A stretch of DNA of 64,000 nucleotides from Haematobia irritans. Lineage: Eukaryota; Arthropoda; Insecta; Diptera; Muscidae. Each line of letters opens with the position of its first letter. The first letter of the stretch is position 1. Positions 54,603 through 64,000 of the stretch are shown here, piece after piece. Both the position numbers and the translations under genes were made by a program. The notes beneath the pieces are model-generated. The model worked only from the letters and a program-made list of their open reading frames with translations, did no database searches and was not told the DNA's origin. The stretch is from contig NC_134400.1 of assembly GCF_050003625.1 (NCBI RefSeq), positions 65,151,011-65,215,010 on the forward strand, read 5' to 3'.

Positions 54603-55235
54603 TATACCCTAAACCACATAGTGGTTAGGGTATAATAAGTTTGATCTGCCAAAAAATGTGCCTACAAGAAATATTGATTTTAGACCCCATAAAATATATA
54701 CCGATCGACTCAGAATCACCTCCTGAGTCGATCTATCGCTTGGCGTCCGTCCGTCCATCCGTCCGTCTGTCCATGTATTTGTTGTTCACAGGATTTCGGT
54801 CGCAATTATTAACCGATTTTGATGAAATTTGGTACAGGGAGTTTTTTTGAGCACAAGGACGAACGTTATTGAATTTGGAAGAAATCGGATCAAATTTAGA
54901 TATAGCTCCCATATATATGTATTGCCCGATTTCGACAAATGGGGTCACGTTGCACTTTTTTTACTAACCGATCGTCGTCAAATTTAGCACAAAATAATCT
55001 TCTGTATCACCCTTTAAGTCTGAAAATTTCATCGAAATCGGTTCAGATTTAGATATAGGTCCCATATATATGTATCGCCCGATTTTGTCAAATTAGGTCA
55101 TAAAACCCTTATTTATCAACCGATCTTACTCAAAGTTGGCGAAATGTAATCTTCTATAGCACTAACTATATGTGCAAAAAATCATCGAAATCGGTTCAGA
55201 TTTAGCTATAGTTCCCATATATGTACCGCCCGATT
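54603..55235. mobile_element. Dispersed repeat beginning TATACCCTAAACCAC
   Basis: It starts with the palindrome TACCCTAAACCAC-ATAG-TGGTTAGGGTA and has GTCCGTCCATCCGTCCGTC and three ~153-bp units anchored on CATATATATGTATCGCCCGAT at about 54911, 55066 and 55218. It is similar in plan to the element at 34681-36090 but is a different family. No coding function was seen. Confidence 0.65.
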
Positions 55236-55410
55236 TTTCTAAATAAAATAAAACTCAATTGAACAAATAATACAATGTTTGTACTATAATTTTCTCGAAG
55301 AGGAGCGGAGCGGAGCGATTTTTTTTTTCTCGGAGCGGAGCGGTTTTTTTTTCTCCGGAGCGGGAGCGGAGCGGAGCGGAGCGAAAAAAATGGACCGCTC
55401 CGGATCCCTG

Positions 55411-56360
55411 GGCAAAACTATACAAAACATGAAGTTTTATCCACCATAGCAAAATTATTCGACCCTTGCGGATGGTTAGCGCCAGTAATTGTTGTAGCTA
55501 AACTTGTCATGCAGCAAATATGGCTGGATAAAATAGATTGGGATGACCCACTGAAAACAATTACATTGATGAATTGGCAAAAATTTGTGAAAACTAGTAG
55601 TGCAATAGACTCTGTCAAAATACCGCGGTGGATTCACTTTGTACCAAATTGCAATATCGAGATTCACGGCTTTTGCGATGCATCCGAGAGTGCATATGGC
55701 GCGGCATTGTATATTAGAGTAGAATTGGATAACCATAACGTTGAAACTCATTTGTTAGCTGCCAAAACTAGAGTGGCTCCTATTAAAAAACTCTCATTAC
55801 CAAGACTCGAATTGTGCGGAGCGGTTTTATTATCGAATTTGGCTGCGTCGACTGTAACAAATCTTCAAATTTAAAAATGTTCTATCTTCTTTTGGACCGA
55901 CTCTACAATTGTTTTAGCATGGTTGAAGAAGCCTCCGTGCGCATGGAGCACATTCGTGGGTAATCGGGTGTCGGAAATTATAGAGAATGTTGGTAATGAT
56001 AAATGGCAACATGTCGTTTCGGAAAACAATCCGGCAGATATTGCTAGCCGAGGATGTTCACCATTTGAGTTGAAAGAAAATTATTTATGGTGGCATGGGC
56101 CATCATGGCTCAAATTAGATAAACAAAATTGGCCAATTCATGATATTATGTTAGAAAAGAATATGGAAGCTAAAGCGGTTAAAGTTTTGACTACATCAAC
56201 CGTTGAAGACCCATTAATTCGATTTTCTTCTTTGCCCCGGGCTTATAGAGTGTTAAGCGACGTTTTGCGGCTTTGGCGAAACACTAGTTCCAAGCGAGTT
56301 CATCTTAGAATTTCATCGATAGAAGTAACAGCGGAGGAGATACAGGACGTAAAGCGACGT
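55411..56360 (+). pseudogene. BEL/Pao RT end and RNase H
   Basis: Right of the hAT the frame continues with KHEVLSTIAKLFDPCGWLAP, then NCNIEIHGFCDASESAYGAA (RNase H first Asp), LLAAKTRVAPIKKLSLPRLE (Glu), FFWTDSTIVLAWLKK (Asp) and HVVSENNPADIASRGCSPFE (final Asp). A stop after TNLQI near 55873 and a frame change break it. The RNase H would remove the RNA strand during cDNA synthesis. Confidence 0.9.
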
Positions 56361-57260
56361 TGATAATAATGACCCAGAGACAATAATATTCACATGAGTA
56401 TAACAATTTACAACAGAAAGTAAAAATTTCTTCTAGCAGTAGCCTACTAACCATTTCTTGATTCTCATGGCGTAATGCGAGCAAATGGTCGACTCGTTTA
56501 CCTTTGGTAAAAAAGGTTATCCATAATTGCAAAACTTGTATTTTATTTAAACGACATACTCAATCGCAAATAATGGCGGATTTTCCTCCGGAACGTACAA
56601 TGCTTTCAAGACCCTTTGCTAACACAGGAATAGATTTTGCAGGACCCTTTGATATTAAGCACTACAAGACTAGGTCATATTTTATTACTAAGGCTATGTT
56701 TGTATATTTGTATGCTTTGCTACTAAAGTCGTTCACTTAGAGGCCACCACCGATTTATCTTCACAATCCTTTCTCGCTGCTTTCTCAAGATTTATTGCCC
56801 GGCGAGGCTGCCCATCGTGTGTCTACTCCGATAATGGGAAAAATTTCGTAGGAGCTGCTAAAATTTTGAAAAAAGATCGTATTGAATTTTTAAAAAATTT
56901 ACAAATTCAAGTTATACAACAACATTCGCATAATAATCTTGTATGGAAGTTTATACCGCCGGGGGCTCCTCACATGGGTGGTTTGTGGGAAGCGGGGGTC
57001 AAGTCGTTTAAAACACATTTACGAAAATTTATTCCCAAGATGAGCTTTACTTTTGAGGAATTGTCGACTATTTTGGCGAGAATAGAAAGTTGTCTGAATT
57101 CGAGACCCTTAAGTTGTAATGTACCTACTGATACATTAAGATCAGCAGAGAAGTCGAGCAGACACCTAGGTCGAGCATATACCAACTCAAATACTATCGG
57201 TTCCAATCCCAAAAAAAAATTTGATATGCAGAGGACTGCGGGAGCCTTTCAGGACTAGCT
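56361..57260 (+). pseudogene. BEL/Pao integrase
   Basis: The HHCC zinc domain is mostly deleted: DSHGVMRANGRLVYLW is joined to VKKVIHNCKTCILFKR, leaving only the Cys pair. The core follows: NTGIDFAGPFDIKHY (first Asp), HLEATTDLSSQSFLAAFSRF, CVYSDNGKNFVGAAK (second Asp), HMGGLWEAGVKSFKTHL (Glu) and ARIESCLNSRPLSC. Frame breaks lie near 56738 and 56860. After about 57140 the family-typical sequence is replaced by unrelated DNA. Confidence 0.88.
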
Positions 57261-58480
57261 TCAGCCGGGTGGGGGTTCTCGTCCTCTTCTAACAAATCGT
57301 ATTCTACAGGAAAATTTTGTTTTATAGACTCCGTTTTTTCTTTGTTGGCAAAAAAAAAATTAAATGGTTAAGACTATAAATATCCATAAATTTGACCCCA
57401 TATTATAGTCTCATGGAAACGGTGTAAAATTCACTCCCATGTATCTCAAGATGATGTGAGATTTTTTGGCGCTTTCGTAACCCGTACCCAACCGATGTCT
57501 TGGCCGCGCCCTTTATGTAGTCCAAGACCCCTTACGATCTACCTTCTACATAAACAATTACCACATAGTGGAATGGAAACACTTCAATTCCGTTTAGCAA
57601 TTCATGTTGATATTATATTACGTTTATTTAACTTATTTGACTTATTTAAGCTACATTTCTAGTACTTAAGAATTAATTCTTATGTTTAAAGATTATTGTA
57701 CATAAATTCCCATGGGGTTCCGTACAGATATGTTTTTTCTCGCTAAACTGTGTTCAAAACAAAAAAAAATGTTTTAAACCTCAGGAAATTCCTTAATAGT
57801 ACTAATTAATTAATGATTATTTTCCTTATATTCCCTATTTCCTTTAGTGAGGTATGTATCCCTAACGATTCTCTGACTTTTCTACATCTTATTTATTTTC
57901 TTTTGTTGTGATTATTTGCAAAGCCAAAAATTTTACAGACCAATGTTATTCTGATTTCTTCCCTTGTGATTTCATTCATAACATTTCTCCGTTTTACTTT
58001 GCTTACGATCTTTTACACATTCATTGATTGGAATTTTTACTTTTACTATTTACACATTCATTGATTGGGTTTTTTTTGGTACTCGCCCGCATTTGTCGAC
58101 GATGATGAAGGCCCTCAGCAAACTCGTACAAAGCGGAGAAAATGTTGAGTAGAGCGTTGTGGACAAAAAGAATCTTGGAGGCTGTCTTTGAATTTGCAAA
58201 TATACTAATCTTAATGATCATTAAATACATACATAATAAAGATCAAATGCCATTCAATGGTTCTTACACTACTATTTAATGATCATTATAACTAAAAAAA
58301 TATGTAATTACTTAACTTGATATTCACTATATGATTTTCAAAAGGACCACTAATATTAATCTCTTTTCTTCTTACATGGATTTCAATTATTAAAATGTTT
58401 TTTTTTTCTTTACTGGTTCTGAATTTCGGGAGATTTGGATAATATGAAATTTTGGCGAGCAGTTACTTTTTCTTTTCGTG
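57261..58480. other. AT-rich DNA downstream of BEL/Pao, no gene recognised
   Basis: No recognisable coding region or LTR. It contains a direct repeat of ACACATTCATTGATTGG (about 58015 and 58051) and two copies of TTAATGATCATTA-type palindromes near 58211 and 58276. Confidence 0.4.
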
Positions 58481-59110
58481 ACTATTCCCGTCAGCAACAA
58501 TTGAAGACTGCTTTTTATTCTTGCGTTGTTAGCTCTCTCTGCTTAAAGTGTTATCATAGATGAGAGAAAGATATGATCTCAATCATAGGCTCTATGATCC
58601 CCTACGCTTTAAAAAAAAGGGGAAGTGAGGGTTAATGAAGTTGTGCTCATAGAGGAACTCTTGGCGATTTGTAAGCACTACAATCGACTTAACTAGTCCC
58701 TATGCATTCATCGGTAAACCGGCGGTAGATTGATCGCACGTAGTGGATTTCAATTGGTGACTTCTCCGATTACAGCTGCCTATGGATATATTCAAATGAC
58801 ACCACGTCACGTGAGAGACGTAAAATTCCTGCCAATCTGGCAGTGGTATAAGACTACGCAAAAAAAAAATAGATATATATCGTCATTCACGTACTACGAC
58901 TGACGGAGTTATTCAGTTTAATTACCAATAGTGTAATATTTGTATTGAGAAAATTTAAATTAAGTTCCTTCGCAGATCGGAGATACGTGAACCACGGGTG
59001 GGTTTCGTTTCAACCCGGTACAAATTTGATGTTACATTAAAAACACTTACGAAAACAACAAAAATATTACACCCACTATTGAGTAGAACCTAACGACACA
59101 GCGTCTGTTG
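58481..59110. other. Region with core-promoter-like sequence, possible LTR
   Basis: No frame of note. GTGGTATAAGACTACG near 58844 followed by TTATTCAGTTTAAT near 58910 looks like a TATA box and an initiator, as in insect LTR promoters. Part may be the 3' UTR of the Penelope fragment on the minus strand. I found no matching second LTR. Confidence 0.25.
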
Positions 59111-59115
59111 TCATA

Positions 59116-59522
59116 CTAACTATTGTTCTTCCGCCCTTTTGTTTTTCTGATCAGATTCCTGTAGCTTTGCGCCAAATTGTCAATGTCTGTCTTATAGTGC
59201 ATTCTCTTTTCTGTTGGTGTGTTGAGAATGTGTAACATCTCCAGTGTTAGTCTCTTATTGTAGTTACTCTCACACTGTAGCACACGCGTTCTCTCTATAT
59301 CGGGGTGGTGATGTTCTGCTGCACAGTGTGTTGATAGTGCCGTTTTTTGCATTGGTCTCTGTAACCGATGTTTTAGATCTGATTTTTGGCCAGATAAACG
59401 AGTTTTTAGTTTGTTCTTCGTAGTTCCTATGTAAACCTTGTCACATCCATCTTTTTCATTCCCATTGCACTTTATTTCGTATATTAGGTTGGACTTTTCC
59501 ATGTTGTCAATTTTTGATTTTA
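59116..59522 (-). pseudogene. Penelope-like element, GIY-YIG endonuclease domain
   Basis: A 128-codon minus-strand frame, open a further 7 codons upstream (IKSKIDN). It matches the C-terminal endonuclease of Penelope-like retroelements: NLIYEIKCNGNEKDGCDKVY (GIY), YIGTTKNKLKTRL (YIG and Arg), SGQKSDLKHR, KTALSTHCAAEHHHPD, RVLQCESNYNKRLTLEML (Glu) and HILNTPTEKRMHYKTDI. The position usually occupied by His after KTRL (as in SGHKSD) is Gln. The RT part is missing; the element is cut at 59523 where another AT-rich element begins (CACAGAAAACAAAGTG). Confidence 0.85.
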
Positions 59523-60380
59523 TACACAGAAAACAAAGTGTTTCGTAAATTTAAGAAGATTTTTACAATAATTTATTATATGAATTTTCCAGAATTTTAG
59601 TTCATTCTTCGTATCTTCAACGAAAATTAACTACTCGAAAGGAAATTTTACAAATTCTAATTAGCAATCGTTTACTTCATGGCCTACAAAATACGATGGA
59701 AATTTCCTTAAAAAATTTCTTAACTGGTAGTTAAAAATTCGTTTGTCATGCTATAAAACTACTTGTGAAATGTAAAGTATTTTCTAAATAATAAGTGCAA
59801 TTTACTATAAGATTTTTTTGTATGAGAAACTATTTTTTTACGAAAAATTAACTTGAAAGTGGATAGCAATTTCTTACTGACAATTCCTATAGTTAATAAT
59901 TGTTGGTATAAAATTACCCAATGAAATATTTTTAGTTCACATGTAATTAAATTTATAGACATTTTCGTCAAAAATGGTAGATAACATTTCATGAAAATTT
60001 TGCAAACTTTAAGTTAAACGTTTCATCGTTCATAAACTGGTGTGCCTTTACGAATATTATTCTTAGAGTAAATTGTCAGCAGATGCGATGAACTAATGCA
60101 TAGTACAGAGATCTTTATCGGAATAGTGGAATGTGATTAATGTAAAGATGACGTTACTTGAGTTTTGTTGTGTATACATGAGCGTGGGGTTGTTTTTATT
60201 TTTGTTCATTTAGTGGTCTGTGTGTGTGTTTGTTATTCGCGGATGGTTTATTTGGCTGGATGAGGTGTTGTTTTCAATAAAGGCGCATGTGTTTTTGTTG
60301 TTGTAGGAATGTTTTGGCTTTGCTTGGTTTTGTACGGCATGCTTCAGTTGTACAGTTGGCGTTGGCGTGGGTTGTTGCAT
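59523..60380. other. AT-rich element-like DNA, then a GT-rich tract
   Basis: Starts CACAGAAAACAAAGTG, similar in style to the element at 36927 (CACCCAGAAAAAAGTG), but no matching inverted end was found. From about 60165 to 60380 the plus strand is strongly G/T-rich. No gene was recognised. Confidence 0.35.
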
Positions 60381-60993
60381 CTTTTAAGCACACGGATGAA
60401 AAAGACTGTTTTTCATATGTTTGGCTATAAACATTATATGTTTGGAACACAAATTTTTAAACACAATATTTTTGAGTGCAAGCATATAATGTTCATAAAC
60501 TAGCATAACATGTTTGGACATATATGTTAATATGTTAGAACATATTATGTTTGGGACATAAAATGTTTGTAAATATAATATGCTTGGATGCAAACATATA
60601 TTAATTTAGAAATAGCATATAAACATATATGTGTTTAGTAGCTTGGAGCGCTATTTAACAGGGAGCGATATTGAATTAAGTTGGTGGTTGTTGCTTGTTA
60701 TTACAAAATTAACATTTTATTTTTCCTTGGGCAATTGATCAGCTACTTCTTTGATCCTTACAAAATCATAAAATAAATAAAATATTTCAAAATCATAAAA
60801 TTGAATAATTTCTTCTACAATGTTTGTATTACAGAAAAAGGTGCTAAGAACTAAAAAATCTCGTGGAAGTGAGAAAGATGTCGGGGAAAATACAATTGGG
60901 CAGAAACAAAATTTTGAGCATTCAGGTCAAAAACCTTTGTTGTTAGCACCTATATTACCTGTTTATTTTCATAATTCATTATGATTGTAAATA

Positions 60994-61925
60994 AAGGGTG
61001 ATTCTTTTGAGGTTAGGATTTTCATGCATTAGTATTTGACAGATCACGTGGGATTTCAGACATGGTGTCAAAGAGAAAGATGCTCAGTATGCTTTGACAT
61101 TTCATCATGAATAGACTTACGATCTGCCACAACGTCGAATTTTCAGTGAATGGGCCCTAGAAAAGTTGGCAGAAAATCCGCTTTTTTATCGACAAATTTT
61201 GTTCAGCGATGAGGCTCATTTCTGGTTGAATGGCTACGTAAATAAGCAAAATTGCCGCATTTGGAGTGAAGAGCAACCAGAAGCCGTTCAAGAACTGCCC
61301 ATGCATCCCGAAAAATGCACTGTTTGGTGTGGTTTGTACGCTGGTGGAATCATTGGACCGTATTTTTTCAAAGATGCTGTTGGACGCAACGTTACGGTGA
61401 ATGGCGATCGCTATCGTTCGATGCTAACAAACTTTTTGTTGCCAAAAATGGAAGAACTGAACTTGGTTGACATGTGGTTTCAACAAGATGGCGCTACATG
61501 CCACACAGCTCGCGATTCTATGGCCATTTTGAGGGAAAACTTCGGAGAACAATTCATCTCAAGAAATGGACCGGTAAGTTGGCCACCAAGATCATGCGAT
61601 TTGACGCCTTTAGACTATTTTTTGTGGGGCTACGTCAAGTCTAAAGTCTACAGAAATAAGCCAGCAACTATTCCAGCTTTGGAAGACAACATTTCCGAAG
61701 AAATTCGGGCTATTCCGGCCGAAATGCTCGAAAAAGTTGCCCAAAATTGGACTTTCCAAATGGACCACCTAAGACGCAGCCGCGGTCAACATTTAAATGA
61801 AATTATCTTCAAAAAGTAAATGTCATGGACCAATCTAACGTTTCAAATAAAGAACCGATGAGATTTTGCAAATTTTATGCGTTTTTTTTTTTAAAAAGTT
61901 ATCAAGCTCTTAACAAATCACCCTT
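60994..61925 (+). mobile_element. rosa-like (DD41D) mariner copy 2, internally deleted
   Basis: 932 bp between TA dinucleotides (60992-60993 and 61926-61927) with the same ends as copy 1 (AAGGGTGATTCTTTTGAGG left, AAGGGTGATTTGTTAAGAGC inverted at the right). The sequence is nearly identical to copy 1 outside the deletion, which suggests recent mobility of the family. Confidence 0.92.
61108..61819 (+). pseudogene. rosa-like transposase copy 2
   Basis: Starts MNRL at 61108 and then jumps in another frame to DLPQRRIFSEWALEKLAENP, a segment missing from copy 1, and on to the catalytic core. The frame 61166-61819 is open for 217 codons. It holds FSDEAHFWLNGYVNKQNCRI, YAGGIIGPYFFKDAVGRNV, WFQQDGATCHTARD and DLTPLDYFLWGYVK (DD41D spacing), ending HLNEIIFKK. 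The whole DNA-binding domain is deleted, so it cannot act alone, but the catalytic domain is intact. Confidence 0.9.
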
Positions 61926-62482
61926 TATATAAATAAATAAATAAAATTTTGAGCACAATATTGTTTGGGAGAATTTTTTTTAAGCATATAACATTTTTGG
62001 GTGCAAAATGCTTCCAAACATATTATATGTTCACATAATAACATATTGTTTTTAGAAGACAACATTATTGAATTTGGATGCAAAAATACAAAATGTTTGG
62101 AACTTAGACTACCCAAACATATATTGTTTAAACCAATATGCTTTCAAACATATTATATATTGGAAGAGATCAAACATATAAATGTTTGGGCAATACCCAA
62201 AAATGTATATGCTTGAAGCAAAATATGTTTGGGAGTATATGTTACAGAAGCGATTTTTTGTGAGCGTGCAGGTATGCAACAAGGGAATATAAAGACATGG
62301 AATATTTTGGATTTTTGAGACATATATTGGTGTTTGTTTATTAAACCTTTTAAATGAAAGTTATTTATATTTTATCGGTAGTTTAGAAAAAAGTTATTAA
62401 GAATATTTAGTAAAATATGTTGAAATTGAAGATGTATTGAAATGTTCATTATTCAATGTAAAAAATTAATATTCAATTCCAG

Positions 62483-63625
62483 AAAATTTGGAAAATTTTT
62501 GTTATATCTCAGCGTACAGTTTAGTCATAAATTGGTAAGTATTTTTTTAATATGGATTTCTTTTAAAAATAATATTTTTTATGTATATTATTATTTGTTA
62601 ATTAATTTTTTTGGAAAACAGTTTAATGCTTTTCTTTGTTGTAAAAGCAATATTTAATTTCAGAGCAACTCCACATGGATACAAATAAATTTAAAAAATA
62701 GAGAATTGGTAAGTTTTGCTAAAAATTGGCTTTCTTTCAACTAGAATATTTACGTTTTTATGACCTTTTTATCATTAAAATTACAGGTTTTTAATACCTT
62801 ATGTTAGTATTTCTTTAATCAAATTTTTTGGAAAATAATGTTATATTTTTAATGCAAAAAACAAATATTTAATTTCAGAATAACCCCTTAAAAATTTGGA
62901 AAAATTTTTAGTACTCCTTTGCTTGTAATTTAATAGTGAATTGGTAAGGATTCCTTAACTTTCTTTTAACCCTGTACAGTCATCCTTATTTTTTGTACAT
63001 TAACGTCATCCTTCGTCATTTTGACTACGGCTCATTTCAAGACGCTATAATTTTCATCGTGAGCGAAAAAGTGAACCAAACTTGAATTTATTTTCTTATT
63101 CAATTTGGTTTTACGTAGTATAACACAAAAATTCATAAAACGGTCGAATTAGTATAACTTAAATTTACCATTTCCCAATAGACTAAAATGCATTTTAAAT
63201 CGGAAATGAAATTACGTGTCGTCATTTTGACGAATGATGACTGTCTAGGGTTAACCATAATATTTTTATGCATATTATTATTTTTTTCATTATATTTTTT
63301 GAAAACCTATTTAATAATTTTAATTAATGTAAAAAATATATATTTAATTTCAGAGTAACCCAAATAAATTTGAACAACTTTTTATATTTCCCCTCAGCGT
63401 ACAATTTAATAGAGATTTGGTAAGTTTTATATTAAAACTTTGTCTTTCTTTCAACTAGAATATTTATTTTATTATATCCTTCACATCGATAACAACACAG
63501 TTTTATGAGTTTATATAAAATACTTCATTATTTCTCTAATTGTTTCAGGTACAAATTTTATGAGATACGTTTTCCAAAGAAAAGTTGAATTCCTTACACC
63601 ATTTGATAAAATGCCCCCAAATATG
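62483..63625 (+). repeat. Five exon-like repeat units bounded by splice-site-like signals
   Basis: Five short segments (62483-62534, 62664-62708, 62879-62943, 63354-63419, 63549-63625) are each preceded by a pyrimidine-rich acceptor-like sequence (TTTAATTTCAG in three, ATTCAATTCCAG and TAATTGTTTCAG in the others) and followed by GTAAG. The first four are related (AATTTGGAAAA, CAGCGTACAATTTAAT, AATTGGTAAG), as are the intervening parts (CTTTCTTTCAACTAGAATAT). They contain stop codons in most frames, so they are not clearly coding. They may be duplicated non-coding exons or simply a diverged tandem repeat. Confidence 0.45.
62970..63250. mobile_element. piggyBac-type MITE, 281 bp
   Basis: Flanked by TTAA (62966-62969 and 63251-63254) with inverted ends CCCTGTACAGTCATCCTT and, from the right, CCCTAGACAGTCATCATTC. 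TTAA duplication with CCC starts is characteristic of piggyBac. It contains internal GTCATTTTGAC-type inverted words. It sits between exon-like units 3 and 4. Confidence 0.88.
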
Positions 63626-64000
63626 GTAAGTTGCAAGCTAATATAAAGAATTAAAAACTTATATTTCATTACATGGTGTTAATTTTTAACAATTTTCATT
63701 ATTGCTTCCATTTTTTTCCAACAAGATATGTGAAAAAATTACCTACGATGAATAAAAAAAGGATAAGTCAAAATGTCCAAACAGCGAGTTCAAATGAACT
63801 AATCTCTGTTCCACGTGGTCATAATTTTTATTCACAAAAAACATTGTATTAAGAACTTTCATCATAAGTTTTTATAATAAAGTACTTTTGCTTAAAGAAA
63901 GTTTAATTTTAATGTATGAACATTTTCATAATAGTAAAACCATTTGTTGTTCCTTTAATTATTTAATTTCTCTGTACTGTGGAAGGATTGATTTAAAAAT
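63626..64000. other. AT-rich right edge, no gene recognised
   Basis: Continues after the last GTAAG. No frame, repeat or tail was recognised up to the edge of the window. Confidence 0.4.

Larger units (their letters stand above)
52057..55410. mobile_element. hAT-type DNA transposon, non-autonomous, 3354 bp
   Basis: Perfect 16-bp inverted ends CAGGGATCCGGAGCGG (52057-52072) and their inverse (55395-55410), flanked by the 8-bp TSD GGCAAAAC (52049-52056 and 55411-55418). An 8-bp TSD and a CAG start are hAT hallmarks. Both ends carry dense GGAGC repeats (about 52065-52190 and 55300-55385) that run inward for ~100 bp. No transposase was seen; the interior is filled by MITEs and a dispersed repeat. 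It interrupts the BEL/Pao RT between its thumb and RNase H regions. Confidence 0.93.
50425..57260 (+). mobile_element. BEL/Pao retrotransposon pol, 5'-truncated and split by a hAT
   Basis: Plus-strand pol domains in the order protease, RT, RNase H, integrase, as in BEL/Pao elements. Gag and the 5' LTR are absent: the left side is cut by the LOA fragment. No 3' LTR was recognised after 57260. The RT/RNase H part is interrupted by a 3354-bp hAT at 52057-55410; skipping it and one 8-bp TSD leaves the reading frame in phase. Confidence 0.9.
60381..62275. repeat. ACATATG/CATATGTTTGG palindromic repeat region split by a mariner
   Basis: 60400-60640 and 61940-62240 are packed with AACATAT, ATATGTTTGG and CCAAACATAT words in both orientations. 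The outer borders have inverted words TTGTTGCAT (about 60373) and ATGCAACAA (about 62274). The second rosa-like mariner (60994-61925) lies between them. This looks like one repeat-rich non-autonomous element hit by the mariner. Confidence 0.55.

Overview
The window is 64 kb of insect DNA made almost entirely of transposable elements (TEs). The mix points to a higher fly, probably a muscid or related calyptrate. It holds Jockey-clade and LOA/I-like LINEs, a BEL/Pao pol, a Ty3/gypsy integrase, a rosa-type (DD41D) mariner, a hAT with GGAGC-repeat ends, a Penelope GIY-YIG fragment, a tRNA-derived SINE and a dispersed repeat with TACCCTCCACCAT ends. The species assignment is inference. No convincing host gene was found.

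Positions 1-32021 are a tandem array of a composite unit of about 9.44 kb. There is a partial copy at the left edge (1-596), full units at about 597-10039, 10040-19470 and 19471-29707, and a last partial unit at 29708-32021. Each unit reads left to right: a plus-strand Jockey-like reverse transcriptase (called RT-B), a plus-strand gypsy integrase fragment, then a minus-strand Jockey element (Jockey-A) cut in two by a minus-strand LOA-type LINE with an 11-bp target-site duplication (TSD). The gypsy/Jockey-A breakpoint recurs three times (2757, 12204, 21760). The rightmost copy instead reads on into the rest of the gypsy pol, so 32021 is the array edge. The left edge lies outside the window. Unit 3 also carries a tRNA SINE whose 3' end matches the 3' end of the LOA LINE in the same array.

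Positions 32.3-38.8 kb are AT-rich and built of inverted-repeat elements: a 122-bp palindrome, two inverted arms 3.3 kb apart, an element with seven 153-bp tandem repeats, and a 1.43-kb element with 16-bp inverted ends.

Positions 38.8-48.5 kb are one minus-strand Jockey element (Jockey-C) interrupted twice, by a related element (Jockey-B, 40473-44503, TSD TATT) and by a rosa-like mariner (44590-45523, TSD TA). Positions 48.8-50.4 kb hold the C-terminal part of another LINE and a 5'-truncated LOA copy.

Positions 50.4-57.3 kb are a decayed BEL/Pao pol (protease, RT, RNase H, integrase) split by a 3354-bp hAT (52057-55410, 16-bp perfect inverted ends, 8-bp TSD). That hAT itself contains three copies of one MITE, two of them head-to-head, and another dispersed repeat. 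Positions 57.3-64 kb hold a Penelope endonuclease fragment, ACATATG-rich palindromic repeats around a second rosa-like copy, and a series of exon-like repeats with a piggyBac-type MITE in one intervening sequence.

The genes do not form a pathway. They are layers of insertions whose order can be read from the nesting. Most reading frames are broken. The longest intact ones are the Jockey-B reverse transcriptase (565 codons), the Jockey-C endonuclease (454) and the Jockey-C reverse transcriptase (413).
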